A stretch of DNA of 64,000 nt from Paraburkholderia sp. FT54 (lineage in GTDB: Bacteria; Pseudomonadota; Gammaproteobacteria; Burkholderiales; Burkholderiaceae). Numbering within the stretch: position 1 is the first letter of the stretch; every line of letters begins with the position of its first letter. Of this stretch, positions 52,513 through 62,092 are shown one piece after another. The stretch covers positions 868,001-932,000 of the forward strand of contig NZ_CP134197.1 of the NCBI RefSeq assembly GCF_031585635.1, written 5' to 3'. The position numbers and the translations under genes were made by a program. The notes under the pieces were generated by a model. The model searched no databases. It was given only the letters and a program-made list of their open reading frames with translations, and was not told the origin of the DNA.

Positions 52513-53679
52513 TCACGCCCACTCGTCCAGCGCGTATTCGTTTAGCGCGGCTTCATCGAAGTCGAATCCGAGGCCTGGACGAGTCGGCACGGTCAGCTTG
52601 CCGTCCGCGAACGACAGTTGCGTATCCACCAGCCGACGGAAATTCAGCACCTGATCGTCGGGAAAGAATTCGACATAGCGCGCATTGCTCGTCGACGCCA
52701 CCAGATGCACATGCAGATCGTGGAACCAGTGCGGGCACATCGTCACACCCACGGCCGCGGCCGACGCCGCAATCCGCCGCCATTCGCTGATCCCGCCGCA
52801 TACCGCCGCATCCGACTGAAGGATCGCGGCCGCGCGCTTGTCGAGCAGCGCCTGATGCCGCCAGCGCCCCGCTTCAATCTCACCGGTCGCAACGGTCACC
52901 GGCGTGCGCCGGCTCAGTTGCGCATGGCTGTCGATGTCGTCCGGACCGAACGGCTCTTCGATCCAGTACGGATTGAACGGCTCGTACCGGCGCATATATT
53001 CGAGCGCGGTCGGCACGTCGGACCAGGCGTTGTTGGCATCGAGCATCAGCAGCACGTCGTCGCCGATCGCTTCTCGTGCGGCCTTGATCCGCGCTTCCTC
53101 GCTGTGCGGATCGAGCCGCCCCACTTTCATCTTCACGGCGCGAAACCCCTGCGCCACGTAGCCCGCCAGTTCTTCGCCGAGATGCTCGGGCGTCTTGCCT
53201 TCGAGGTAGTAACCACCGCTCGCATAGGCCGGCACGGCGGCACTCCATGTGCCGCCGAGATAGCGGCTCAACGGCAGACCCGCAGCGCGCGCATTGCGGT
53301 CCCACAAGGCGATGTCGATGATGGACAGCGCCCGCATGACCGAACCCGCACGCCCTTGCAGCAGCGACTCGTCGTACATGGCGGACCACGCGCCTTCGAC
53401 GTCGAGCGCGGAGCGCCCGCGCAACAGCGGCGCAAACAATTCGCGCACGGCATAGGTGACCAGCATGCCGGCGCGGTTGCCGCCATAGCAAAAGCCGATG
53501 CCGTAATGGTCATCGGCTGTCGTGACGCGCACAACCGTGTAGTCGCGGGCAGTGACGAGACGGGTCGAGAATGCAGTGTGGCGGTCAAGCGGCACACGGA
53601 TGGTGCGCGCCTCCACCGAAACGATCCGCGAACGTGTCTGATAATCGGTTCGCTCGGGTTCAACGTTGACGTGTTTCAT
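52513..53679 (-). CDS. Enolase-superfamily sugar acid dehydratase (mandelate racemase/muconate lactonizing type)
   Basis: 388 residues from the ATG at 53679; a TTG 18 bases upstream lacks a ribosome binding site. The N-terminal capping domain is followed by the barrel with the KxK motif in RAVKMKVGR, metal ligands Asp in LMLDANNAW, Glu in YWIEEPFGPDD and Glu in VATGEIEAG, and a His in CPHWFHDLH that would be the second general acid/base. This is the layout of mandelate racemase-subgroup acid-sugar dehydratases. It is the last gene of a minus-strand operon with two MFS porters and a UxaA/GarD dehydratase. Substrate unknown. Confidence 0.88.
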   Translation of the reverse strand: MKHVNVEPERTDYQTRSRIVSVEARTIRVPLDRHTAFSTRLVTARDYTVVRVTTADDHYGIGFCYGGNRAGMLVTYAVRELFAPLLRGRSALDVEGAWSAMYDESLLQGRAGSVMRALSIIDIALWDRNARAAGLPLSRYLGGTWSAAVPAYASGGYYLEGKTPEHLGEELAGYVAQGFRAVKMKVGRLDPHSEEARIKAAREAIGDDVLLMLDANNAWSDVPTALEYMRRYEPFNPYWIEEPFGPDDIDSHAQLSRRTPVTVATGEIEAGRWRHQALLDKRAAAILQSDAAVCGGISEWRRIAASAAAVGVTMCPHWFHDLHVHLVASTSNARYVEFFPDDQVLNFRRLVDTQLSFADGKLTVPTRPGLGFDFDEAALNEYALDEWA

Positions 53680-53803
53680 GGCAGTAGATCGACTCAAAAA
53701 AGACAGCGATGCTCACGCGACCGATCGTGCTGCCGCGGGCACGGTCGCGGGCGGGTGGCGCCACCTGCGCCGCCCTGACTCCTTGCCTGGCAGGACGGAC
53801 CGT

Positions 53804-55096
53804 TCAGGCGGCGGTGGTATGCGTCTCGACTGTCTCGCCCGCCGCGCGCCGGCCGATGACCAGCACCATCGCCAGCACCCCGACCAGATCGACCGCCGCG
53901 CCGAGCACGAAGCCGCTGCTGTATCCGCCAAAGTATTGGACCGCTATACCCATCATGGTCGGACCGACAATGCCGGAAATGTTGCTCATCAGGTGAACAA
54001 AGCCGCTCACGCCTCCGAGATGCCTGCCCGGCACAAGCTCGTGCATGGTGGCCCAGCACGCTTGCGACGAGGCGGTCAGGAACAGCACGGCGAACGCGAC
54101 AAGCAGTACCGCGGGCGTCACCGAATCGACCATGCTGACGCCCAGCAGGGCGAGACCCGACAGCGCGAGCGGCACAACCGCCGAAACCTTGCGCGCCAGC
54201 AGCTTGTTGCTCATGCGCTTGAACCACGCGTCGGCGAGCAGGCCGCCGCCGAAGTAGCCAATCCCGCCGCATGCCCACGGCACCGCGCTCAGAACGCTCA
54301 TTTGCTTCATGTCCAGATGCAGCGCGTTGGTGAAATAGCTCGGCATCCACGAGATGAACACGAATAGCGTGTAGTTCACCGCGAAAAGGCCGACGCCAAG
54401 CGCGAGCGTGCTCGGACGAAACAGGTAGCTGCGCAGCGGCGTGCTTTCGTCGCCGCCTTCGGCCGGATGCGCCGCGCTGCGGCTCGCCTCGACCATCTCG
54501 CGTTCGGCCTCGCCGACCCACGCGCTTTGCGCCGGCTTGTCGGTAGCGAATATGCGCCAGGCGACGATCCACACCAGCCCGAACGCCGCGATGATCACAA
54601 ACGAAGTACGCCAGCCGTAGGCGATGGCAATCAATCCGACCACCGGCCCGGCGATCGCACTGCCTACCGTCTGGCCCGAAAACGTAAAGCCGACCATGGT
54701 CGCGGTTTCATGCCGGGGAAACCAGTTGGTGATGGTTCGATTGGTCGTCGAGTTCATCGGGCCTTCGCCGAAACCGAACAGCGCCCGGAAGATCAGCAGC
54801 GTGCCGAATCCAGTCGCTGCCGCGGTCAGCCCGCAGAGAATGGACCACGTCCCCATTGCCCAGGAGAAAACCCGGCGTGGTCCGTACTTGTCGGCGAGTT
54901 GTCCGCCGACGAACGCGAAGATGGAGTAACCAAAGAAAAAACTGCTGAAGACGACACCGAGTTGCGATGGCGAAAGACTCAGCTCCTTATTGAGGATAGG
55001 CGCGACCACTCCGAGCGCCGCGCGGTCCATGTAGTTGATCGCACCCGCAATGAACAGCAGCAAGGCGACAACGTAGCGATACTTCCCAGTCTTCAT
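53804..55096 (-). CDS. MFS transporter, ACS family (hexuronate/glucarate type)
   Basis: 430 residues, twelve predicted helices. AINYMDRAALGVVAP in helix 1, GFGEGPMNSTTNRTITNWFP around helix 4 and the typical long central loop match ExuT/GudP-like porters. It lies between another MFS gene and the enolase-superfamily dehydratase on the same strand. Two adjacent MFS porters of different subgroups in one operon suggest two related substrates, or import paired with export. Confidence 0.9.
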   Translation of the reverse strand: MKTGKYRYVVALLLFIAGAINYMDRAALGVVAPILNKELSLSPSQLGVVFSSFFFGYSIFAFVGGQLADKYGPRRVFSWAMGTWSILCGLTAAATGFGTLLIFRALFGFGEGPMNSTTNRTITNWFPRHETATMVGFTFSGQTVGSAIAGPVVGLIAIAYGWRTSFVIIAAFGLVWIVAWRIFATDKPAQSAWVGEAEREMVEASRSAAHPAEGGDESTPLRSYLFRPSTLALGVGLFAVNYTLFVFISWMPSYFTNALHLDMKQMSVLSAVPWACGGIGYFGGGLLADAWFKRMSNKLLARKVSAVVPLALSGLALLGVSMVDSVTPAVLLVAFAVLFLTASSQACWATMHELVPGRHLGGVSGFVHLMSNISGIVGPTMMGIAVQYFGGYSSGFVLGAAVDLVGVLAMVLVIGRRAAGETVETHTTAA

Positions 55097-55169
55097 GTTG
55101 TCTCTATTCCATGTAGTTAAGGATGCCGAATGTTATTGTCTGACACCTCTCGCGGGTGCCATGAAGGTC

Positions 55170-56477
55170 CTACTTGTTGACAAGCCTCGCGGGAAGCTGC
55201 GTCAAGATGAGACTCGCGGAGACAATCAGCGCCCCTGCGATCAGGAACAGGCTCGAATCAAGTGAATGCGTGACCGTCTTCAGCCACCCGACCAGCGCAG
55301 GGCTGACGAATCCTGCGAGATTGCCCGTCGCATTGATCAATGCGATGCCGGCGGCCGCGCCGGTGCCGCCGAGAAAAGACGTGGGCAAGGCCCAGAACAT
55401 GGGCAAGGCCGTAATCACGCCTGAAGCGGCAAGCGTCAGGCCAAGCAACGCAATATATGTATTGTTTCCCGCATAGGCGCACGTCACGAATCCGGCTGCC
55501 GCCATGCATTGCGGCAACACGACGTGCCAGCGGCGTTCACGCGTGCGGTCCGCGTGGCGGCCGACCACAATCATCAGGATCAAGGCGGCCAGGTAAGGCA
55601 CGACGGTGAGCAGGCCGATGGTGAAGGCGTCCGTGATTCCGGAACTCTTGATGATGGTTGGCTGCCAGAAGCCAACGGCGTAGGAGCCCATCACGATACC
55701 GAAGAGAATCGTGCACAAAGTCCAGACTTTGAGCGACGTGAAGACTTCGCGCACGGAACCGTGGCTTTTGGTGCGTGCTTCCGCATCGATTTCCGATGCA
55801 ATGAAGTCGCGATCCTGAACCGGCAGCCACTTTGCGTCCTTCACCCGATCGTCGAGGAACCAGAAAATGACGGCTGCGAGGATTATCGCGGGGGCGGCTT
55901 CCAGAATGAACAGCCACTGCCAGCCGGCAAGGCCCGCGTTCCCCGCGAGGCGCTGCATGATGAAGCCCGATATCGGGCCGCCGACAATGCCCGCCACCGG
56001 ATTGCCCGCCATCAGGAAGGCAATCATCTTGCCGCGCCGGTGCGATGGAAACCAGTAGGTGAGATAGAGCACAAGCCCCGGGAAAAAGCCCGCTTCGGCC
56101 ACGCCCAGAAAGAAACGCAACACGTAGAAGGTCGCGGGCGTCGAAACCCACGCGGTCGCGGCCGAGAGCACGGCCCACGTGAGCATGATCCGGGCGATCC
56201 AGCGGCGCGCGCCGAGCCGGTGCAGCAGCAAATTGCTCGGCACCTCGAAGAAGAAATACCCAATGAAAAAGATGCCGGCGCCGAAGCCATACATCGCCTC
56301 GCTGAAGTTCAGATCGCTGAGCATCTGAAGCTTGGCGAAGCCCACGTTGACCCGATCCAGATACGCGACCACGTAGCAGACGAACAGCAAAGGCATGAAG
56401 CGCCAGGTCACTCGCGTGTAGATCGAGTTGCTTGCCGCGCTGTCAGGTAGTTGTATTGCCGGGCTTTGGGTACTCAA
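55170..56477 (-). CDS. MFS transporter, ACS family (tartrate/phthalate-like)
   Basis: 435 residues. YLDRVNVGFAKLQMLSDL in helix 1 and FFIGYFFFEVPSNLLLHRLGA in helix 2 mark the tartrate/phthalate-like branch, also seen at 4261-5598; the GVAEAGFFPGLVLYLTYWFP motif follows helix 4. It is 73 bases upstream of the second MFS gene and 100 bases downstream of the UxaA/GarD dehydratase on the same strand. As in the first cluster, a dehydratase of this family is coupled to a porter of this branch. Confidence 0.9.
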   Translation of the reverse strand: MSTQSPAIQLPDSAASNSIYTRVTWRFMPLLFVCYVVAYLDRVNVGFAKLQMLSDLNFSEAMYGFGAGIFFIGYFFFEVPSNLLLHRLGARRWIARIMLTWAVLSAATAWVSTPATFYVLRFFLGVAEAGFFPGLVLYLTYWFPSHRRGKMIAFLMAGNPVAGIVGGPISGFIMQRLAGNAGLAGWQWLFILEAAPAIILAAVIFWFLDDRVKDAKWLPVQDRDFIASEIDAEARTKSHGSVREVFTSLKVWTLCTILFGIVMGSYAVGFWQPTIIKSSGITDAFTIGLLTVVPYLAALILMIVVGRHADRTRERRWHVVLPQCMAAAGFVTCAYAGNNTYIALLGLTLAASGVITALPMFWALPTSFLGGTGAAAGIALINATGNLAGFVSPALVGWLKTVTHSLDSSLFLIAGALIVSASLILTQLPARLVNK

Positions 56478-56577
56478 GGGCTGTCTCCGCTATTTTGTTC
56501 GACTGCCTGCAGGCGGCGGCTTTACTTATGGGTGTAAATGGCCGTTCGCCCTCGCAATGCGCTGAGCCACTGCGGAC

Positions 56578-58125
56578 TCAACTCATGATGCCGATCTGCC
56601 ATGGCACGAATTCGTGGTCGCCTAGTCCGAGCATTTCGCTTTTGGTGCGCTCGCCCGACGCGGCTGCAAGAATGGCGTCGAAGATTTTCTGGCCCGTGCT
56701 CTGGATCGACGCAATGCCATCCAGGATCCCGCCGCAGTTCAGATCCATGTCTTCGGTCAGACGGGTGTACATCGGCGTGTTGGTGGCGAGTTTCAGCGAC
56801 GGCACGGGCTTGGCGCCGAACATCGAACCGCGCCCTGTCGTGAAGGCGATAAGATTCGCGCCGCCTGCAATCTGACCCGTTGCGGAGACGGGGTCGAAGC
56901 CGGGAGTGTCCATGAATACGAGTCCGGGTTGCTTCACCAGCTCGGCGTATCGATAGACTTCCATCAGCGGGCCCGTGCCGCCTTTCATCGCTGATCCAAT
57001 CGACTTTTCGAAGATGTTCGCCAGCCCGCCCACCTGATTGCCTGGACTGACCTGGCCGTTGATCTGGACGTCGCGACCGACGGAATACTCGTCTTTCCAC
57101 CAGCGAATCCGCTCGACCAGCTTCTCGCCCACTTCGCGGCTGACCGCGCGCCGCGTGAGCGTGTGTTCGACGCCGTAGATTTCAGGCGTTTCGGAGAGGA
57201 TGGCCGTGCCGCCATGACGGACCAGCAAATCCATCGCGGCGCCGAGCGAAGGATTGGCGGTGATCGACGAAAAGCCGTCGGAGCCGCCGCATTGCAGACC
57301 GATCTTCAGGTGGCTGGCGGGAACCGTCGTGCGCTTCACGCGGTTGGCGTCGGGTAGCAGCGCCTGGACCGCGGCCACGCCGGCCTCGATGGTCCGGCGG
57401 GTGCCGCCGTTCTCCTGCATGATGAACGTGTGCAGCCGCGAATCAGCCTTCAGACCTTCCTGATCCATCAGTCCGGCCAACTGGTTGCGCTCGCATCCCA
57501 GCCCGACGATCAGCGCCGCGGCGAGATTGGGATGCCGCGCGTAACCCGCCATCGTCCGGCGCAGCAGCGCCATCGGCTCACCGCTCATTTCCATGCCGCA
57601 ACCGATCGAGTGCGTGAATGCGACCACGCCGTCTACGTTGGGGTAATCCGCCAGCCGTTCTGGCGTGAACCATTCGGCGATCTTGTGTGCGACCGTGGCT
57701 GAACAATTGACCGTCGACAATACGCCGATGTAGTTACGCGTGGCGACCTCGCCGTTATCCCGCACGATGCCCTGGAACGTGGCGCGCTCCGCTTCGGGCA
57801 CCATCTCGACGGGCCGGTAGTCCGCGCCGAATGCGTAGTCCCGGTCGAACTCACGGAACTCGACGTTATGGCTATGGACCATCGTGCCTGGCGCAATATC
57901 CGTCGCCGCGAAACCTATCACCACGTTGTATTTGCGAACCGGCTCGCCCTTTTTGATGGGCCTCGCCGCGATCTTGTAGCCCGCGGCCACCTGGCTGCGG
58001 CAAACAAAATCCTCCGAAGGAACCGGCGTACCGATTGCGACGTCGATGCGCGCAATTACCACGTTGTCAGCGGGATGCAACCGGATCACTGGCCCGGTTA
58101 CGTTCTTGCTCGTCATCTCAGTCAT
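56578..58125 (-). CDS. UxaA/GarD-family altronate/galactarate dehydratase, second copy
   Basis: 515 residues from an ATG at 58125 with AGGG ten bases upstream; the frame continues 16 codons further, which lacks similarity. An N-terminal SAF-like domain (about 10-95) precedes the catalytic domain, whose conserved stretches are YPNVDGVVAFTHSIGC, GLGCERNQ, GLQCGGSDGFSSITANPS and FTTGRGSMFG. It is clearly related to the protein at 2525-4090, even at the end (EFVPWQIG), but the N-termini differ strongly, so the two may have different substrates. It heads a minus-strand operon with two MFS porters and an enolase-superfamily dehydratase, and is divergent from an SMP-30 lactonase gene. Confidence 0.88.
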   Translation of the reverse strand: MTEMTSKNVTGPVIRLHPADNVVIARIDVAIGTPVPSEDFVCRSQVAAGYKIAARPIKKGEPVRKYNVVIGFAATDIAPGTMVHSHNVEFREFDRDYAFGADYRPVEMVPEAERATFQGIVRDNGEVATRNYIGVLSTVNCSATVAHKIAEWFTPERLADYPNVDGVVAFTHSIGCGMEMSGEPMALLRRTMAGYARHPNLAAALIVGLGCERNQLAGLMDQEGLKADSRLHTFIMQENGGTRRTIEAGVAAVQALLPDANRVKRTTVPASHLKIGLQCGGSDGFSSITANPSLGAAMDLLVRHGGTAILSETPEIYGVEHTLTRRAVSREVGEKLVERIRWWKDEYSVGRDVQINGQVSPGNQVGGLANIFEKSIGSAMKGGTGPLMEVYRYAELVKQPGLVFMDTPGFDPVSATGQIAGGANLIAFTTGRGSMFGAKPVPSLKLATNTPMYTRLTEDMDLNCGGILDGIASIQSTGQKIFDAILAAASGERTKSEMLGLGDHEFVPWQIGIMS

Positions 58126-58279
58126 CAGGCATTGCCCTTCAAAAAATTTTGCGCCGGGCGGTCGAAAAAGCACGAGGCGAGTAATCGCTTTCTTACATAA
58201 CCGCTACGGCCGATGCGCCGCTGCTCGAACCTCAACAATTTCAGGCATCTTATGGCACTTCAGTTGCGAATTCAAGAGA

Positions 58280-58306
58280 AAGCGCTTACTCATTTCCCTT
58301 TATACT
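58280..58306. promoter_or_regulatory. AAGCGCTT palindrome and -10-like hexamer upstream of the SMP-30 gene
   Basis: The 8-bp palindrome AAGCGCTT (58280-58287), of the type used by LacI/GalR regulators, precedes TATACT (58301-58306) in the gap between divergent starts at 58125 and 58363. TATACT is a good -10, but no good -35 is spaced to it, which suggests activator dependence. The regulator is not encoded next to it. Confidence 0.35.
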
Positions 58307-58362
58307 ACCGATTGTGCCGCCGCAATAGGCGGAAATGCCGGGTACCCGAACAGGAGAGTGAG

Positions 58363-59301
58363 ATGTGGCAACAAGCTGAGCGATACCCCGATCCGCGGGT
58401 GATTTCGCTAGACCCTTCCTTCGATAAATACCGCGTGGCCTTTTCGGCTGTCGAGCGGCTGGCTACCGGTTACCGGTGGACCGAAGGGCCGGTATGGTTC
58501 GGCGATGGACGTTACCTGCTGTGGAGCGACATTCCGAACAACCAGATGCTGAAATGGGAGGAGGAAACGGGCGTCGTCAGCGTGTTCCGGAAACCCTCTA
58601 ACTACGCGAATGGCAACACCCGCGACAGACAGGGGCGGCTCGTTACGTGCGAGCACGGCCGCCGTGTCACACGCACCGAGTACGACGGCAGCATCACCGT
58701 CCTTCTCGATTCCTTTGAAGGCAAGCCGCTCAATTCGCCCAACGATCTGGTCGTGAAGTCGGACGGATCTATCTGGTTCACTGATCCGCCGATGGGTATT
58801 TCCGGACACTACGAGGGAATCAAGGCGGAGCAGGAACTCCCGCATTCCGTCTATCGGATCGATGGCGTGACCGGCGAAGCGTCCGTCGTCACTCGCGACC
58901 TGAAAGGGCCGAACGGTTTGTGCTTTTCTCCCGACGAGAAGTTGCTTTACATCATCGAATCGCGCGGTGTGCCCAACCGGATGATTCACGTATATGAAAT
59001 GGACGCGGACGGTCGCGGCATCGGTAAAGGCCGGATGTTCTACGACGCAGGCGCCGGCACGATCGACGGCATGCGCGCGGACATCGACGGTAATTTGTGG
59101 TGCGGCTGGGGCATGGGCAGCGACGAACTCGATGGCGTCATGGTTATTTCGCCGCAGGGAAAGATGATTGGCCGGATCGCCCTGCCCGAGCGCTGCGCGA
59201 ATTTGTGTTTTGGCGGACGCGCGCGTAACCGGCTGTTCATGGCGTCGTCTCAGTCTATTTATGCGGTGCACGTCAACACGCAGGGCGCGCTGGGTGGATA
59301 A
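58363..59301 (+). CDS. SMP-30/gluconolactonase family sugar lactonase
   Basis: 312 residues from the ATG at 58363, which has GGAG six bases upstream; the frame extends 50 codons further without similarity. The six-bladed beta-propeller metal ligands are visible: Glu41 in WTEGPVWF, Asn in NSPNDLVVKSDG and Asp in DGMRADIDGNLW. These enzymes hydrolyse aldono- and aldaro-lactones. Since uronate dehydrogenase makes such a lactone, this enzyme and the UxaA/GarD dehydratase divergent from it form consecutive steps on paper. No signal peptide, so cytosolic. Confidence 0.92.
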   Translation: MWQQAERYPDPRVISLDPSFDKYRVAFSAVERLATGYRWTEGPVWFGDGRYLLWSDIPNNQMLKWEEETGVVSVFRKPSNYANGNTRDRQGRLVTCEHGRRVTRTEYDGSITVLLDSFEGKPLNSPNDLVVKSDGSIWFTDPPMGISGHYEGIKAEQELPHSVYRIDGVTGEASVVTRDLKGPNGLCFSPDEKLLYIIESRGVPNRMIHVYEMDADGRGIGKGRMFYDAGAGTIDGMRADIDGNLWCGWGMGSDELDGVMVISPQGKMIGRIALPERCANLCFGGRARNRLFMASSQSIYAVHVNTQGALGG

Positions 59302-59386
59302 CCCCGTTCACCACGAAACATACCCCGGCCACGGCATGCGCCGATGGCGACACTTCACTTCGACATCCTGACTTGATAACCCTGAC

Positions 59387-59791
59387 ATGCAAAGCAAATC
59401 CGTATTGACCGTTGTAGAAGCCACGCGAATCGTGGAAGTCGCGCGCGCGGAAGCAGAGAAAAACCAATGGGCAGTCACCATTGCGGTCGTGGATGACGGG
59501 GGCCATCTGCTGGCCCTGCTCCGCCTCGACGGCTGTGCGCCGATAGGCGCTTACATCGCGACCGAAAAGGCGCGTACCGCCGCGCTCGGTCGACGTGAAT
59601 CGAAGCAGTACGAAGACATGATCAACGGCGGCCGCACCGCGTTCCTGAGCGCGCCGCTCGCCGGCACGCTCGAGGGCGGCGTCCCGGTCGTGGTCGACGG
59701 AAACGTCGTGGGCGCAGTCGGCGTCTCCGGTGTCAAGCCGGATCAGGATTCGCAAGTGGCGAGAGCGGCAGCAAACAGCCTCAACGGCTGA
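59387..59791 (+). CDS. GlcG/HbpS family heme-binding-like protein
   Basis: 134 residues, the family's usual size: [20 protein letters not shown], then [18 protein letters not shown] (seen as [18 protein letters not shown]), [14 protein letters not shown] and [19 protein letters not shown]. GlcG of E. coli is encoded just before malate synthase G in the glycolate operon; its molecular role is unclear, and relatives bind heme. Here too it is followed at once by a malate synthase G relic whose homology begins at about the stop codon of this gene, so its 3' end abuts a deletion junction. No strong Shine-Dalgarno is seen. Confidence 0.87.
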   Translation: MQSKSVLTVVEATRIVEVARAEAEKNQWAVTIAVVDDGGHLLALLRLDGCAPIGAYIATEKARTAALGRRESKQYEDMINGGRTAFLSAPLAGTLEGGVPVVVDGNVVGAVGVSGVKPDQDSQVARAAANSLNG

Positions 59792-61414
59792 TTGCCAACG
59801 GCCCGCACGTCGACGCGATCGCGTACCGCGTGGAATGCGGCAAGCTCGCCGTCATGCTCAAGAACGGCTCGTCGGCATTGAAGATTCGCGCGCAGTTCGT
59901 AGGCTATCAGGGCGACGCGGGCTCCCCTTCCGCCGTCCTGCTCAAGCATCACGGCCTGCACTTCGAGATCCAGATCGACGCAACGGACCCGATCGGCAAA
60001 ACCGATGCAGCGCGCGTGAAAGACGTGCTGATGGAAGCGGCCGTCTCGACGATTGTCGATTGCGAAGATTCGGTCGCCGCCGTCGATGCCGCCGACAAGG
60101 TGCAGCTCTACCGCAACTGGACCGGCCTCACGAAAGGCGATCTGACCGACAGGTCACGAAGAACGGCAAGACCTTCACGCGTCGCCTGAACGCCGATCGC
60201 CAATACACCGCCCCCGATGGCTCGACGGTGAAGCTGCATGGCCGCTCGCTGCTGTTCATTCGCAACGTCGGGCATTTGATGACGAATCCGGCAATCGTCG
60301 ATCGCGACGGTCATGAGATCCCCGAAGGGATTCTGGATGCCGTGATGACGTCGCTCGGCGCGATGCACGACCTGCAAAACAGGCTCAATTCGCGGACCGG
60401 ATCGATTTACATCGTCAAGCCGAAGATGCACGGCCCGGCCGAAGTGGCGTTTTCCAACGAACTGTTCGACCGTGTCGAAGATCTGCTAGGGCTGCCGCGC
60501 TATACGATCAAGATGGGCATCATCGACGAAGTGCGCCGCACGAGCGTCAACCTGCAGGCGTGCATAGCGGCGGCATCGGCGCGCGTAGCGTTCATCAATA
60601 CGGGCTTCCTGGATCGCACCGGCGACGAGATGCATAGTGCAATGGAAGCCGGTCCGATGATGCGCAAGGGTGAGATGAAATCGTCGGCATGGATCGCGGC
60701 TTACGAGCGTAATAACGTGCTGGTCGGCTTGAGCTCGGGATTGCGCGGACGCGCGCAGATCGGCAAAGGCATGTGGGCGATGCCCGACCTCATGCAGGCG
60801 ATGCTCGAACAGAAGATCGCGCATCCGAAAGCGGGCGCGAATACGGCTTGGGTGCCGTCGCCGACTGCCGCGACGCTGCACGCGCTGCACTACCATCAAG
60901 TTGATGTTCAGGTCGTGCAGCAAGAATTGGAAAAGACCGCCTAGACGATGTGCGCGACGAACTGCTCGATGGCCTGCTGACTATTCCGGTCGTCGAAAAG
61001 GCGCAGTGGTCGGATGAGGAAATCTGCAAGGAAATCGAGAACAACGCGCAAGGGATTCTGGGTTACGTGGTGCGCTGGATCGATCAGGGCGTCGGATGCT
61101 CGAAGGTGCCGGATATTCACAATGTCGGTCTGATGGAAGACCGCGCAACGCTGCGCATCTCCAGCCAGCACATTGCGAACTGGCTGCATCATGGAGTGGT
61201 GTCGGAAGCGCTAGTGAACGAAACTTTCAAGCGCATGGCGAAGGTGGTGGATGCGCAGAACGCCAATGACCCGCAGTATCAGCCAATGACCGGTCACCTG
61301 GACACATCGCTCGCGTTCAAGGCGGCCAAGGCGCTGGTTTTTGAAGGGCGGTCGCAGCCTGCCGGCTATACGGAGCCATTGCTACACAAGTTCCGGCTTG
61401 GCGCGAAGTGGTAG
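59785..61414 (+). pseudogene. glcB: Malate synthase G pseudogene (N-terminal deletion, two single-base deletions)
   Basis: Three fragments in different frames together give about three quarters of malate synthase G. Fragment 1 starts in the end of the GlcG-like gene (homology from roughly residue 180 of about 723) and ends near 60150, where AG replaces a full codon before the GTC at 60153. Fragment 2 runs to 60941, where TA replaces a codon before GAC at 60944. Fragment 3 ends at 61414. Both shifts are one-base losses. Catalytic landmarks remain: [16 protein letters not shown] and [20 protein letters not shown]. The intact enzyme joins glyoxylate and acetyl-CoA to malate. No start codon or ribosome binding site remains for the full frame. 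The two shifts could be sequencing errors; the N-terminal loss could not. Confidence 0.9.
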
Positions 61415-61761
61415 GCGCGGATCGCAGTCGAAACCGTGGCCTGATTTAAGCATGCACGCGGGCGGCCATCACCGTCCCGCGTAGCCATGCGTCGGCTAAC
61501 TGGCGGCTGTGGCGTGGATAGCCGCCTTGAGAATATGGTCCTTTTAGAGAGGATACCCAGGCATGTCGACGCGAGGTATTTCAGAGTGCGGACGCGTCGA
61601 TGTTTTCCGGTGCCGAACTTCGCAAGATTTGGCCTTTGCAGATGAAAAACATCAACTCGATACCGGCAAGCCTTGCAGCACATTTGCCGGCGGCTTGATG
61701 CTGCGACGATTCTCCTCGATCAGGGTATGCACGTTCTTGCAGCCCTGGATCTGAACTCTGG
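61415..61761. other. Gap without a gene between the glcB relic and the HU gene
   Basis: Short frames only; none has a ribosome binding site or a protein pattern that I recognise. Confidence 0.45.
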
Positions 61762-61792
61762 CGGCGACATGTCGGCCGCCGGCATGTCGCCG
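61762..61792 (-). terminator. Hairpin after the HU gene
   Basis: CGGCGACATG and CATGTCGCCG are perfect 10-bp arms around an 11-base loop, 22 bases past the HU stop on the minus strand. No T tract follows, so it may stabilise the mRNA end instead. Confidence 0.5.
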
Positions 61793-61813
61793 ACCGGCGG
61801 CTCTCTGTCGCTG

Positions 61814-62092
61814 TCAGGATCCGTTCACGGCATCCTTGAACGCCTTGCCTGCCGTGAACTTGACGGTCTTCGCCGCAGGGATCTGGATCTCTGCGCCGGT
61901 CGCCGGATTGCGGCCGACACGCGCGGCGCGAGCTCCCGTCGAAAACGATCCGAAGCCGATGAGTTGAACCATGTCACCCTTCGTGACGGCGCTCGTGATT
62001 GCGCCGATGAACGCATCGATCGCCTCGCCTGTTGCTGCTTTGCTCGCGCCAGTTGACGCGGCGACCGCATCCACCAATTCCTGTTTGTTCAT
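61814..62092 (-). CDS. HU-family DNA-binding protein
   Basis: 92 residues. [15 protein letters not shown] at the N-terminus, [18 protein letters not shown] with the signature GRNPATG of the DNA-clamping arms, and a final [15 protein letters not shown] helix are diagnostic of HU. It binds and bends DNA with little sequence preference and helps compact the nucleoid. It stands alone between two gene-poor stretches; Burkholderiaceae genomes often carry several such paralogues beside the main hupB copy, and this one probably is an accessory copy. Confidence 0.95.
   Translation of the reverse strand: MNKQELVDAVAASTGASKAATGEAIDAFIGAITSAVTKGDMVQLIGFGSFSTGARAARVGRNPATGAEIQIPAAKTVKFTAGKAFKDAVNGS

Noticed and set aside
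59730..60944. A single intact 404-codon gene covering the malate synthase region
   Set aside because: Only the part after about 60153 resembles malate synthase; the first 140 codons of this frame are antisense-like shadow of the GlcG-like gene end and of fragment 1, which is in another frame.
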